Position numbers and translations under genes: made by a program. Positions 23,523 through 35,858 of a stretch of 64,000 nt of DNA are shown in pieces (the stretch's first letter is position 1; each line of letters opens with the position of its first letter). The stretch is from assembly GCA_963932465.1 (NCBI GenBank), contig OZ010789.1:594653581-594717580 (forward strand), written 5' to 3'. The DNA comes from Maratus speciosus. Taxonomy: Eukaryota > Arthropoda > Arachnida > Araneae > Salticidae. A model generated the notes under the pieces. It saw nothing but the letters and a program-made list of their open reading frames with translations, was not told where the DNA came from and did no database searches.

Positions 23523-24660
23523 TGTGATAAATAAATACATATTTAAACAAATATAAAGATCATTAGGATTGTTATCACAGTTGTTTAGAATATTTGGCAA
23601 CAAATCGCACTTTCTTAACTCGAAATTGCGCGGAGCTTTTTAGGAAACGCCAAGGCTCATATACAGGAAAAGTAACAATTTTCTTATTGCGTACTTTGGA
23701 TATAGGATTCGGTCGGAATATTGGGCTCTGATGAAAAAAGATTTTCGAGTTCGAGCGGTCTGGGGCATCAAATTGGCAGGCTCGTGCAACGAAAAAAGAA
23801 CATGATCTCATCTCTAGTACTTAGTACGAAAGGACGTATTTAGATACGTAGTTAGAGTATTAGTTATAGATTTAAAATTATCCATTATCCATGTATAAAT
23901 TTAAAAATATAGTAATATAAACTGGTGCAAAGTTAAAAATAAGGCATATTTTTATTATATTTATAGTATCTGATTTTTAACCCGAGAGAGATTGCGAGGG
24001 GCACAGAGTCACCCCATTCATAGGGAAAAAAATCAGTCTCTAGTGAAAGGTTTATCTGTAATCAACCATCCTTTCAGTATCCGTCCGACACTCCCCTTGG
24101 TAGGTGAGGTATTATTTTTACTTGTCTTTTATTTCTTCGAAATAAACAGTCATTTTTTGGGATTCATGTGGTAACAGGGTGACTCAGTCTCCCCACGTGA
24201 CCGTTATTGCTTCAAAATGTCTCATTCTAAGCAGTATAGTTTAGTGTTTCTGTTGTTTTGTGCGCTTTTCTTAATGAATTAATGCACTTATTAATTATAA
24301 TATATTTTTAAAATTTTTAAAAATTCATACTACTTTTTTTATGAAATTGATTGGGGTGATCCTGTCACCCCGCGCCATCTCACACGCCACAGTTGGGTGC
24401 GCGCCTTCTGCCGGTTTATTATTGAAATAATAAATTGCAGTTGCAGAAGAAATTTAAGAGGCATTTCTAAACATATTCTATAGAAATTTTCTAGTTGGGC
24501 TATTTTTATTATTTAGATTGATTTATTGCTATCACTTTTATAAAAAAAATATATTTGACTTATATTATGATACGTTAAAAACTTAATAAATAAATCATAA
24601 CATAATTTGAATATCATAATTTTAAAAAGTTTCTAGCAATGGAGAAATCTAAATTAAAAA
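23523..24660. other. Stretch with three GGGGTGAC/GTCACCCC palindromes
   Basis: No gene recognised. Three related palindromic motifs occur: GGGGCACAGAGTCACCCC at about 23998-24015, AGGGTGACTCAGTCTCCCC at about 24177-24195 and GGGGTGATCCTGTCACCCC at about 24353-24371. The first follows a TTAACCC at about 23977, a piggyBac-like terminus, but no matching right end was found. Confidence 0.45.
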
Positions 24661-25440
24661 TAAACCGTTGAAATGCGAGTATTACTTGTGCCCAGAGGTT
24701 CCCTAAAATACATATATGAAATAGTAACTGCTCATTGCATTACACATATTTATCCATAAAAGTTGTAAAAGCCGATGGCGCGCAGTGTAACATGCCCGTG
24801 TTTTCATATATGTCCAAAATATCAGTGTCTTTAAGTGTTAATATTTCCGCTAATTACCGGCAATTATTTTTGAAAAGCATTATCACCAATCATTTTATAC
24901 TTCTGCGACGATATGTACCTCCAGCGCTCCTCAACGTTATTGCTGATCACCCGCATATCGAAATTTGAGTTTTACAGTATTCGCTATAGTTTTCCTGGAA
25001 TGTTTAAATTATCTTCTACGACCCCTAATTTTTTTCATAATTTTAATTTTTGTAGATTCGGGAATGAAGGGGGTGAGGACATATTTTTGCATTACATTTT
25101 CGACGTTATCTCTGAAAATATAATACCTAAATTTAAAATACATATATATTTTAGTTATACCCCAGAGATAGATACCCCACTTGATATATAAATAAAACAT
25201 TTCTTTAACTAAATTAGGCCCTCTAAATTTTTCCCTAACTATATTTGTCAATGGTTAATAATTTATAAATATGTGGGTCAATAGCCTTTATTACTTCAAC
25301 CAATTTGAACTTTTAACGTTCCATAGTTTACGAGTAAACTGGTTGTTACTAACGAAAGGACAGACACAAGAGTGATCTTATAACGGTTCCATTTTTCTTT
25401 TTAAGTGCGAACCCTAAAATCTAGCACGACTGATATTAAT
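24661..25440. repeat. Possible interspersed repeat with GGTTCC ends
   Basis: CAGAGGTTCCCTAAAATA lies near 24695, and near 25370-25425 there is GACAGACACAAGAGTGATC, a GGTTCC and CGAACCCTAAAAT. These are inverted-looking ends of a kind I recall from common arthropod repeats. A second left end, CAGAGGGTTCCGTACAATAA, is at about 26478. No coding sequence; boundaries uncertain. Confidence 0.3.
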
Positions 25441-27753
25441 GATTCTATGGGCAGTTTAGCTTGGAACTGCTGTATTTTGAACTAAATAATTGAATTGTGA
25501 TCATAATTTTCTATGAAAACTTTTTTATCTGGTGGCATATTATGTCCCATAAACCTTGTTTTTAAAGTTAGAAGCACCATTTATAATAAACGCCACATAA
25601 GCGAGTTTGAAGACGATAATCACAGATCAGATTTCTAACAATAGCCAACCGTCTGTTTTATTCAATTGTTATATTTGTAAAAAAATATTAAGATTATTCA
25701 TACTTTTTTGAAAAGTTCTGTTATATATACTTTAAATATGTCCTTTAGATGTGTGATTGCAAATAAAACGAGAAAAATCTATCGAATGATATTATTTTAA
25801 ATAAATATTACAATTTTGCAAAATGATGCTGTGAATTTTAATTATTTTTCAAAATGTTTGTAATTCTGCCACATGAAAACATCACTGTCCGATAAAGAAC
25901 CGCCAAAGTATTAAAATACCTCAGCCAGCATTATAATTTTTTACGTGTTTTAAAATAAGTGAATTTTAAATATCAAGGCATTTTTGTTACAATAATTTTA
26001 TGGTAATTATGATACAAATAAATGAATTGTTTTATATTTTAAATAGAAATGTATTTTACTCCCTACGCTATTTTATTTCTTTAAATCGTCAACGGTGCTT
26101 CGCTTCAGTTGCGTCATTTAAGCTTTGTATTTTACGAATAATGCGATAAGAGAATAGAGAGAAATCCATTAAATCTTTATTTCTGAAACGCTTTGCATAA
26201 TAATGGGTTTTAAAAACAGAAAATACGAATACGCATTACTATCATGACTTTCGTTTGAAGGAAAAGGATTAAAAAATGCGAAGGCATGAGATTTTAAGAT
26301 TTTTAACATATTTCCTGAAAAAATCAATACTATTTTGAAGCTTGATTACGTAATAGCACCAAACTATGTTGAAAAATTGAATTTACGCATTCTTTATTAC
26401 AGATTTATTATAATAGAAAAATATTTTATATAATTTGAAAACAAATAAACGGTCTAGTGCAAAAATCACTCGCGCTCAGAGGGTTCCGTACAATAAATAT
26501 GTGAATTATTAACTGTATTAATAAAAAAATGTTTGCTAAATGAATAATAAAACTTTGTAAAAAAAAAAAAAAAAACTATACAATGTAGGATTTAGTATAG
26601 CTGCGTATACTAGAAAAATATGAATGCGTATACCATAAAAGTTGGCAGAGATATCAAGCCTAAATAATATGAAACATTGCTATCTTGTGTAGCTCTTTTT
26701 TAATATATATATATAATCATTTCAAATAATCGTCCGTATCAAATCCGCATGTAGGTAGATTTCTATTAAATCTAACTAAATATTTTTTTATTGAAGTTTT
26801 ATTTTATTTTTCTAAAAAAATATGGAATGGTAAAATTAATAGTCCTTAATTAAACTATTTTTAATTATGCTAAAAACAATTATTGTAAAAATTATTTATA
26901 CATGTTTTAAACTTATCGGAAAGTTAAATTTTGCATTATGATGGAAAATTACATTATACTGTAAACACTTTTAGCAGAAAGTTTATTATATATATTTTAC
27001 ATTTTATCCGTATCAAAGATCATGTTAATTAATCACAAATTCCATCATGTATTTTTTTTTCACTTCATCTGATAGTGATGATCATGATAGCCACATCAGA
27101 TTTGTAGAATATGCTCATATGGTAGAAGATCAAACACATAATTATTTGAGAAATGTTTCTTTGTATATGCAATGAATCTGATAAGATAATATCGCTATCG
27201 TAATAGATTGCGTCATTAAACGGAAATTTTATTTTCTTCAGAATCTTTGGACATTTCATTATCATGGAAATTTCATTTTGTATCAGGTCATGCTATGTTG
27301 TATTGAAGCCAGGCTATTACATATTGTTTCACATCAGTATTTTGTAAATTTCACAATATTAAAAAATACATATAATTTTTTGAACGTTCAATATATGTTA
27401 TTGTGAAATACTATTAGTAAAAATTGGAATCCATTTAAATTTATTCATCTGCCGGTATTGCATTAAAATTTATATAAATAAAGAGATGTGTTAAAATGTG
27501 TAATTGACATGTACCCACAGAGAGATTAATAAAGTTACACATACATATAAAGTGATAGATAGACAGTTGAATACAAATATACTTATATATTTATATAGAC
27601 TACATGTGACATGAACATCTTTAAGAATTAAAGAAATAACAAAAGAAACCACCACTTTTAATTATTTTTTCTAAAAGATATCTCACAAATATCAGACTAG
27701 TACCAATCGATTAGTAAAATCTTTTACTAAGAAATACTATACTGAAATTTTAC
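25441..27753. other. AT-rich stretch, nothing recognised
   Basis: Only an A-run near 26560, a TA run near 26704 and the GGTTCCG phrase at 26478. No gene, RNA or clear element. Confidence 0.5.
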
Positions 27754-28262
27754 TTAACCCTTCATCTGGCGGTACTTATAAGTGCCATTAAAATAACTTG
27801 TTATAAAATTTAATACATCGATTAGTTGTAATACAGTTTAGAATGAGTTATAGATACATTACTTTATCTTGTTCCAAAAGCATTATTGGTTACACAAAAC
27901 AAAAATATTTTTAAAATGTTGATTTATTTTGCTTTTACATCTTTTCAGCATTTTTGCTTTGGGGGGAGGGCGGGGGTGGATCTTTCAATTCGGAAATATT
28001 TCTATTTTTCTATTGTAAGAACATTATATTTGTACATTTCCTAGTTCTACAAAATATTAAGAAAAATATGTTATAAATATTCCACAAAATCCCTATAAAT
28101 TCAAATTTAATGAATCCTTCTAAATCCTCCAATACTTCTAAAATTCTTCTAAAATTTATTAAATGATTGCGTAAATCTTCTAAAATAGTTTGTACAATTC
28201 ACGAAAAGTGCTTTAGAAGGTGAAATTTCCATGAATTCATAATTCAGTACATAAAGAGTTAA
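27754..28262. mobile_element. TTAA-flanked MITE (1)
   Basis: TTAA lies at 27754-27757 and 28259-28262. The left interior begins CCCTTCATCTGGCGG; the right end reverse-complemented begins CTCTTTATGTACTG. The inverted match is short, so this is the weakest of the TTAA set. It contains a G-rich tract near 27960. Confidence 0.45.
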
Positions 28263-28700
28263 AGGCTCGCCTTAATGTAGCAATGTAATAAACGCCCAAT
28301 TTTCAAATATTATATCCTAATACTAACATTATACTTGTCACTAAATTATACCTTCGGATACCAAAACGCAAGTTAACCTGTCAAGTAGTATTGTTGGTTT
28401 ATATTTTGGAGATTCTAATGATAACTTAATTTTTAATAGCCGAACGTGATATTGCGATTCGAGCAGTTTTTTTTTTATCGAAACTAAAAAACTATTTAGC
28501 GAAATGGACTGTAAGATTGGATTATTAAATTTAAAGCTACGAGTAAAAACAAGTAATATAAAAATTTTGTTTTTAAAGTCAATTCCTACTTTGGCCATCA
28601 AAGAAAAATTTAATATAATCAAGCTAATATGAGTTTTTGTTGCATTAAAATATCTCAATTTGTTGATTTTCTATAAGCAATTATGTTGACAATGGAACGC
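28263..28700. other. AT-rich stretch, doubtful antisense open frame
   Basis: A 105-codon antisense open frame (28341-28658) has no motif that I recognise, an AT-biased composition and no neighbours. I do not call it a gene. Confidence 0.4.
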
Positions 28701-28710
28701 TATGGGAATT

Positions 28711-28823
28711 TGGCGAAATATTACAGATATCGCCAAGTTGGCGTCACTTTTGGCAACTCATTTTGGTCGCCAAATTTGGCAATATATTGCCAAGTTGGTG
28801 ACAAACTTGGCGGTATTTGGCGA
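28711..28823. repeat. Cluster of TTGGC/GCCAA half-sites
   Basis: Nine TTGGC or GCCAA pentamers fall within about 113 bp, several facing each other (CGCCAAGTTGGCG; TTGGCAATATATTGCCAA; CGCCAAATTTGGC). The arrangement is that of overlapping small palindromes. It may be a degraded tandem palindrome or a cluster of protein binding sites of the NFI half-site type; neither is shown. Confidence 0.7.
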
Positions 28824-30600
28824 CAGAACAGGGTCCGCCCCTATGGTAACCCTTATTGAAAATACTTTCATTGAAATTCAATAACCAATGGCGGCCATTT
28901 TGTTTCCCATGCAAAACTAAAATTAATTAATTAAAATTTAATTAATTAATTAATATTTGAAAAAACTTTATTAACATCAATTGTCATACAGTACAAGTTT
29001 AAAAAAATTTATTTCAAACTGATGGGATGAATAATGAGTATTTTATTAACGATTGAAAAATTGTACAAGATAAATATATAAATACATAAATAAATATAGG
29101 AAGGGTGTGAGCTAATAGTAGGAATTGAATAATCAACGGTTAGAATTAATATTTTATAGAAAATGGATTTTTAAAAATATGTATTAATGTAAAAATATGT
29201 ATATGTAATCGTCTATAATGTTTATAACAGAAATTTATTTCAGAAGCTCAAATATATGAGTCCAAAATTACAGTTCATTTCTAAAATAACTATTAAATAA
29301 TGATTCAAAAACTTTCCGAAATGCAATATTATTTAACGATTAAAAAAATAATTTAACATTAGGATTTCCAAAATGTAATTTTTTATATTTCGTAAATTAA
29401 TTGACCGAATGACTTCTGGTTTTGTATGCAAAGGTAACGCAGAATTCAACCATACTGTCAAAATTAGTTGTTACAATTGAAAAGCTTCAAGTTTGTATAA
29501 CCTCCTCTAGACGACCCCTTAAGCGATATAGTATTAATTAGTATATGTTTTTACTAATCGATTGGTACCAACAACATTATTATACAATGGTTTACGGAAG
29601 TGTTCGTAGAGTATGGTGTTTTTCTTTTTTTGAACACACTTTTTAATAGATATATAAGTAGGATACATTAGACATCTAGATAGATTTGTGTATGTTTTAG
29701 AGAAATATGTCTGATACTTTTTCATACACAATACGATCATATATATTTATACCATCAGGTATATTTCAAAATATATTAAATCTTAAATATTTTTAACGTT
29801 GCGCATACACGTAATCCTGAAAATACCAAAAGAAGAAACTAGAGTATCACTTAAATTTATACTTTTATAAGAATTGTAATTACATTACGTGTGATAAAAA
29901 TAAAAATATTCATACCAAATATTTGCAAAGTGTATACTGACAGAAATCTATCAAATATACTCGTAAGCAGAAAGATAAATGCATTAAGAAATATAATTTA
30001 AATTTATAATAAAAAAATCATATGTTTTTATTAAAATATTTAGTTAATTATATGCATAAAGGTATTTTTTAAATTTAGAAATATTGACTGAACTGAATTA
30101 ATTTGAATTAATTTGATATCTTATATGCGTGAGGTGATTGATAGAATAGAACTATAAGTAGGTAGATTTTCTTAGAATTCTATATAAAATATGTATATAT
30201 AATATATATATTTTAGAAACATCAATAAGAAATATATTTAGTTTTTATAGTGATGTTTATAAATCAAAAGCTAATTTTTCTTGTCCGTAATTTTGGTAGA
30301 TTATTTTTTTATGAAGTTATAATAGTATTTTGGTACACTGTGATGCATATTTGCATATAGAAAAAGAAGTATAGTGTAAATATTATTAAATTTTAATTAT
30401 AAAATGCCTTAATTACAAATATAATACTTTTATAATTAGGAAAAATTATATCGATCTATACTGCTGAATTTTGCCTTTAGATTGAAAAAATCTTGTTTAA
30501 AATTATGAAGTATTGCTATCAATGCTGTACATGTTATGAAAACAATAAGAAAAATAGAGACAATTTAATTAAATAGTTTAAAAGAACAGATAAATATCAT
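28824..30600. other. AT-rich stretch, nothing recognised
   Basis: Holds AATGGCGGCCATTTTG at about 28887 (the same core as in the Helentron hairpins) and a (TTAA)n-like AT palindrome at about 28922-28953. No gene seen. Confidence 0.5.
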
Positions 30601-31290
30601 CAAAACATTAAACGTTTTGAACTTATTCAAAACTCCTCTTCAGTATTGTAAATAAACTCGAAATCACGAGAGATATAATTCAACTTGCAGTTGAGAACAT
30701 GCGCCACAAACAATTAAACACGGAGATGGGTAATAGAGTAATGTTAAGATGTTACATTCTAGTGGTAGTGGTTAAGGAGTGGTAGCTTCATTGTGTGGGT
30801 ATATGGCAATTCTAGTATATCATGCCTCCAGGAAAATACGGCTTTTGTAAACGATGCAATTTGGATTTTATGACCCTGGCCATCTCAAAATCTGGAAAAT
30901 TATATGCTTCTATGGCGTGGACTTTATTTTTAGAGTTTACATTTCTTGATAAAGGCATTTTTGTGTTCTTTTATTCGTATCTCAAAGATACGGCTAAACT
31001 CTCCCAATTTTGAGATGGCCAAGGCCATAAAATCAAATTGAATCGTGTACAAAAGCCGTATTTTCCTGGGGGCATGGTTTACTAGAACGACCAAATACCC
31101 ACACAATGAAGCAAGTTTCCTCCAACCAGACTATACCATCTTAACGTGGCTCAGTTGCCCATCTCCGTGTTTAATTGTTTCTGGCACACACTCTCAACTG
31201 CAAGTTCAATTATGTTGTCTCTCGTCATTTTGTGTTTATTTACATCACTGAAGAGGAGCCTTAAATAAGTTAGAAACGTTTAATGTTTTG
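30601..31290. mobile_element. 690-bp foldback element
   Basis: The left arm 30601-30896 and right arm 31003-31290 are long imperfect reverse complements. The left begins CAAAACATTAAACGTT and the right ends AACGTTTAATGTTTTG. Shared internal phrases are AACTCCTCTTCAG (or GGCTCC...), CAATTAAACACGGAGATGGG, TTCATTGTGTGGGTAT and GGAAAATACGGCTTTTGTA. The central loop is about 106 nt. There is no coding capacity and no clear target duplication. Confidence 0.8.
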
Positions 31291-32133
31291 TTTTTAAAAT
31301 AAATTTTATGTGTTTTTTAACTAATTAAACTGTCTTTATTTTTTTAATTGTTTTTAATTAATTATAAACACACGTAATAACTTATTTCAGTTAAACGTTA
31401 TGAAAAGTTTGAAAGATCCCAATATTTCAAGCTAGTATTGCAAAAAATCACCGTTATATATCCAATGTAAGTAACACTTCCTCATGTAATTTTCTTCTTT
31501 AAAAAACTTTAAAAAATTACATAAAAAATATTTTTATAATGTATTGTAGCGATTTTTTATTGAAAAAAAAATCTGTCCTCTCAAACAATTTTATAAAATT
31601 ATCACTAGTCTCAAGTCCCCAATAAAGAGGCTTGAAAAGCGCCGCTAGAAATTTAAACATATCAGATAAATTACCTTTTATGGCATATGAATTCCCAAAT
31701 AGAAACTTATTTTTAATTATTGTTTAATAAACGTTCACTTTAGTTTATTAAAGATAATATTTGTTGCATCAGAAAATCTGGAAAAGCGATAAACCTTCAG
31801 AGGTTATTATCTTAGTTAGAAACTATAAAGTTCAGAATTGCGTCTATTTATTAACACGCGATATTAAAAATGCATTGTATCCACCTTATAATTTACTATG
31901 AATAATTAAAAGATTAAACGCAGCTTGTGAACTGTAAATTTAATTAAAATATTATAAGACTCTAGATGGGGCGTCAGATTTCGTTTAATGGTTGATAAAA
32001 TATTGCGCTGTAATATTATGGAAATTCTTATTTATAAATAAAGGGTATTATTTTTCGGCAAAGATATTTTGCATTGAAGTTACAATGAAGTACATTGATA
32101 TTACATATATTGATACGTGCATATGTTTTTTTT
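31291..32133. other. AT-rich stretch, nothing recognised
   Basis: No gene or repeat end that I can support. Confidence 0.5.
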
Positions 32134-33221
32134 AGGTACGTTCGTAATTATATAAATACGTAGTATCTATAGTCGTCGTCTGGTCCATCCGTCTGTCTGT
32201 CCATCTGTCCGCATATAACAGCGCAACAACTTCCCAACTGAAAGGTTTGAAATATATACATAATCGTTGCAGAATTTTGTCGAGTCATCTAAAATTTTAT
32301 GAAAATCGAATCAAAACTTAAAAAAGATATTAATAATAATTTTCTTCATTCTATTAAATCCTATCATATGTAATTAAATCAGTGAAATTCCATTATTTGT
32401 AAGGATTCTAGTTTGCCATGTTGATTTAACAAGGTCCTATTTAAGCTGATGTCTAATATTTCCGTATTACTGGCTTGAATATACGAGGGTGAGTTGGAAA
32501 ATAAGTTTTCCCTGGCGACTGTGGACAAACGTGTGTATGAAAGACAAAAAATGTAATGAGACATTAAAGATAAAACATTACTTTATTTTTCCACATAAGT
32601 ACCAAGTACATTGAGACATTTGTCATGCCGCTTTATAAGCTTCAAAAAGCTCTCCAGGAAAAAATCAGGGCTTTGCATACGAAAGAAGCATTGAACGGAT
32701 TGTGTGACTTTTTCATTGCTTTCAAAGCAGTAGTCAAGTATTGCTTTCGTCTGTAGTGGCCGTTCACGTCCGTCCAGGTCTCGGTCTGTCTAGAACTGCC
32801 CATTTCATCCACGTGCCCATTCATTGCGGACAATCGCTCTCACTTCCTCCTTTAACCACAAATTCAAAACGCACTTTCTCTCCTTATATAACTAGAAGCA
32901 GAATGATGCAGAGCCCTGGTTTTTTCAAGGGGTGCCTATTAAAACTTATAAAGTGGTATGACAAATGTCTTAACTTATTTGGCACTTATGTAGAAAATTA
33001 AAATTGCGTCTTATCTTTAATGTTTTATTATATTTTTTGTCTTTCATACACACCTCTGCCCACAGTCGCCAGGGGAAACTTATTTTCCAACTCACCCTCG
33101 TATATATATATATATATATAATCGTAATAAATTTTGTAGTCATGCATTTTGCATAAGAGTGTAACAGCTATTGCACCAAAATCTGAATACTTATAAAACT
33201 AGTTGTAGTACGAACGCACCT
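32134..33221 (-). mobile_element. Relative of the 12133 element, split by a mariner derivative
   Basis: The left end AGGTACGTTCGTAATTATAT and the right end, whose complement reads AGGTGCGTTCGTACTA, match the inner inverted pair of the 12133 element in reverse orientation. The phrases TATAGTCGTCG, GTCCGCATATAACAG and TTTTGTCGAGTCATC also match its 13080-13150 end. Similarity continues a little past the right end (ACACGTTTGACG). It is interrupted at 32482 by the insertion described next. It is a truncated relic. Confidence 0.6.
32484..33100. mobile_element. Palindromic mariner derivative
   Basis: TA duplications at 32482-32483 and 33101-33102 bracket ends beginning CGAGGGTGAGTTGGAAAATA, with CTGGCGACTGTGG inside both. 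Each half carries the 3' end of a mariner transposase gene, in opposite orientations, converging on the centre. The left half (minus strand, about 32580-32890) reads in shifting frames through EEVRAIVRNEWARG, RPLQTKAILDYCFESNEKV and the C-terminal block around KCLN and GTYVEK. The right half (plus strand, about 32905-33000) keeps only LLKLIKWYDKCLNLFGTYVEN. Catalytic residues are absent. Frames are broken by stops. It is a foldback built from two unequal 3' ends. Confidence 0.8.
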
Positions 33222-33316
33222 CATTTTACACGTTTGACGTATAATTCCCGACTTTTATAATTTAAAGAATGTTTATTATAGCAAAAAAGTGAGATGCCGG
33301 CAGTCTATATATACAG
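33222..33316. other. Short AT-rich spacer
   Basis: Nothing recognised apart from the continued similarity at its start (ACACGTTTGACG). Confidence 0.4.
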
Positions 33317-34028
33317 AAAGTTTCGTTAAAGATGGAGCCAATAACCCTTTTTCTTAATTATTTCATTTAGGCACACACATCTAATTACAAAGTTTTATAA
33401 AAAAAAAAGGTGCAAAATTTGATGTAAAAGATGATACCCCGGAGGTAGGTATATTTTAGAAAATACTATTTTTTTATGCGACACATGCAGATTAAAATTC
33501 CCAAGTAAGAAAAAATTCCTTATCCATTCCTGAATGAAACACTGAAAAATATATTTTATATGTGCAAAATTCACAGAGATATTTAAAGTCATTAATTTGA
33601 GGCTTACACGACTTAAGTATAACTCTTAGCTATCTGATATTGGTGTATTTCGAATGCAAGATAGGCATCAATCACAAAATTTTACATTATTAATAGCAGA
33701 TCTTAGGCATTTCAGATTAGCTTCACTGTCCATTGCGCAGGGAAACGTTTTATATTTGAAATACATTGCGAAGATTACATGATGTGCTCCTTACAGCCAA
33801 CAATTATCATATGAATGATTGGCTTCCTAGGAATGATTCATTAAATTAACATTGTTTCTTGAATTACACGCATTCGAATTTGTGTCTAATCTCTTAAACC
33901 CTGATGAATTGTTTAAACGGATGAGTTTGCAGATGCAACAATGTAATTTTTTTTGTATTTTATTCAGCAACGGGCAAGGAATTTTTCCGTAATAGGAAAT
34001 TTTACCCTACGGGGACGTATAAAAATTT
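33317..34028. mobile_element. Relic of the CAGGGTG-type inverted-repeat family
   Basis: 33360-33580 matches the left arm at 13950-14180 (AAGTTTTATAAAAAA, GGTGCAAAATTTGATG, TTATCCATTCCTGAAT). 33840-34025 matches the same arm in reverse (TGTCTAATCTCTTAAA, GGGGACGTATAAAAATTTAT). The extreme CAGGGTG end is lost on both sides, and the right end is cut by the next element. Confidence 0.6.
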
Positions 34029-34536
34029 ATAGTAATGTGGGTGCGGGAATACAATGTTGAGGCAGCAGAGGGCGCAGTTGAATGCGCTTCGTTTACTTCA
34101 ACTGTCATTTCCCGCACGGAATTCAAGCAACATGGATTATTACGCCAGTGAGGAGCTTGCCGACATGCATTTCATGTACAGGATTTTCGCAAGTAAAACA
34201 ATTGCCTGCTGAAAGGATTTAGACTGAACGATTCCCGGGTAGGATTCTGTCGGATTCCCGAACATTTGAGAGTCATCATTAGGAGTTGTGTGCACGTGAA
34301 TAATTTTATACTTCCAGACGTGATAAGGGCAGTTTAAGATATCGCAGAATTCCTGCAGTGGAAGAAGCTGTATTATGCACAGTAGAGGATAGTCCTTCCA
34401 CAAGCTCAAAAGACGAGCGTTGGGTCTGAACGATTTCCTTGCTTAGCACAATACATAAAATGCATGTCGGCAAGCTCCGCTTTGGTGTAACGATGCATTT
34501 TGCTCGAAATCCGGTTGGGGATGACGATTCAAGCTA
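34029..34536 (+). pseudogene. Helix-turn-helix transposon protein relic, copy 1
   Basis: From about 34131 the plus strand reads MDYYASEELADMHFMY, the start of the N-terminal helix-turn-helix domain (annotated DUF4817 in arthropod transposon proteins). A later frame reads DSRTFESHH, then SRRDKGSLRYRRIPAVEEAV and IHKMHVGK, each broken by stops. Reading order and spacing match that domain. There is no DDE domain. The tract after the first block contains a stop and frame changes. A second copy is at 37341-37860, with the same upstream phrase AATGTGGGTGC and GAGGCAG(C/T)AGAGGGCGC. The copy is cut at 34535 by a TA insertion and resumes at 36629. Confidence 0.6.
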
Positions 34537-35652
34537 CACTGAAAAAGAAAAATCTGAAAAGTTACTAATATTTTTCTAAGAAACTGGGATTCCTAGAAAT
34601 TTTTATGTAAAGGTATTAGCAAAAATTCATATAACTGATACATATTTGCATCTTAAATCAAAAAATCTGTAAACTTACTAAGAATTTTTTAGGAAACTGG
34701 GATGTCTAGAATTTTGTATGTAGCTGCAACCGGATTACAGATAAAATTTGAGTAAGATTACTGTAATTTTAATAGATTCTTTTGTAAAGCTATAGATTTC
34801 TGAAGCTTTACAAAAACAAGTTTTGTAGATTTACATCTGTTTTTGTACAGTGTACAGATAAAATTTTAGTAAGCCTACATAGGGTTACTCCGGGAAAGTC
34901 GCCGCATCCGGGATAGATGCCGCAACCCTTGTATTCCTTGTAATTATTGATAGATGATCGTCAAACGTACAGTATAGGTGCGCAATGAGATTATTTTTAC
35001 CAGTGTATAGCGTGAATCCTACTTCAATATTTACTTTTAGATGTACAATCCTTATTTTGACGTAAGTGCATGATTTCACTGCACAAAATTTTAAACACGT
35101 TATGCTTAAATACTTTTCATACGCTAATTACTAAATGGAAGCATGCTTTCGTAGTCAAAACTAAGTATAACATTTGTACAGAGTACTGCGTGTATGGTTA
35201 CGCCATTTTCCTTCGCGATGGCAGGCAACTGTGATTTGCGACGTCCATACCATGAAAAATGGGATCATGCCGCCGTGCAATTCCGGCATGCATGCCACAA
35301 TTTATTTGTACGGTATGATTAAATGTTGCTAACTTTGTATTTTCTTTTTGCACAGACTAGCCAAGTTAGGATATTATCAAGTTTACTAAAACTAAAGGAG
35401 AAAACGGAAAAATAAAAAGTAAGAATGGCAAGAAAGATGCAAGTCAAGATGATATAATGAAAAATTAGATTACGCGTAACGCAGACTACTCCAAGCTACT
35501 CCAAACTACTCCTTAGTAAACTACTCCAAAAAAGAGGAAGCGTAATTGACTTCGTTGCATCATGTGTCAAATGTAGATACATAAAGACTGTACTTTTTCG
35601 ATACTTTTTGTGTAGATTGTGATTGTGGTCGAAAAAAAAAAAAACAGGCCTA

Positions 35653-35858
35653 TTAACTCATTCGGGACCATGGGTGCATATAAACACCTTCAAAAAGAAC
35701 ATGCAGAATTAATTTTTGGCATCAATAAAAAGAAAACAATATTTGTGTTCTTTAATTAGAGCATTTTCATGATTATTTAAGTAAAGGTAACTTCTTTTTA
35801 AAAAGTGGTGCCAACCGAATAAAATTTGTGTAAAAGCCGCAGGTCCCGAAAGGCTTAA
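35653..35858. mobile_element. TTAA-flanked MITE (2)
   Basis: TTAA at 35653-35656 and 35855-35858. The left interior is CTCATTCGGGACCATGGG; the right end complemented is GCCTTTCGGGACCTGCGG. Interior about 198 bp. It shares its right TTAA with the next MITE. Confidence 0.75.

Noticed and set aside
23977..24400. Complete piggyBac-like element starting at TTAACCC
   Set aside because: No matching GGGTTAA right end with the same termini was found within reach.
28341..28658. 105-codon minus-strand open frame
   Set aside because: No motif, AT-driven composition, no splice or promoter context that I can point to.
32741..33001. 86-codon plus-strand open frame as an independent gene
   Set aside because: Its first half is antisense to the left mariner half and only its C-terminus matches transposase; it crosses the palindrome junction.
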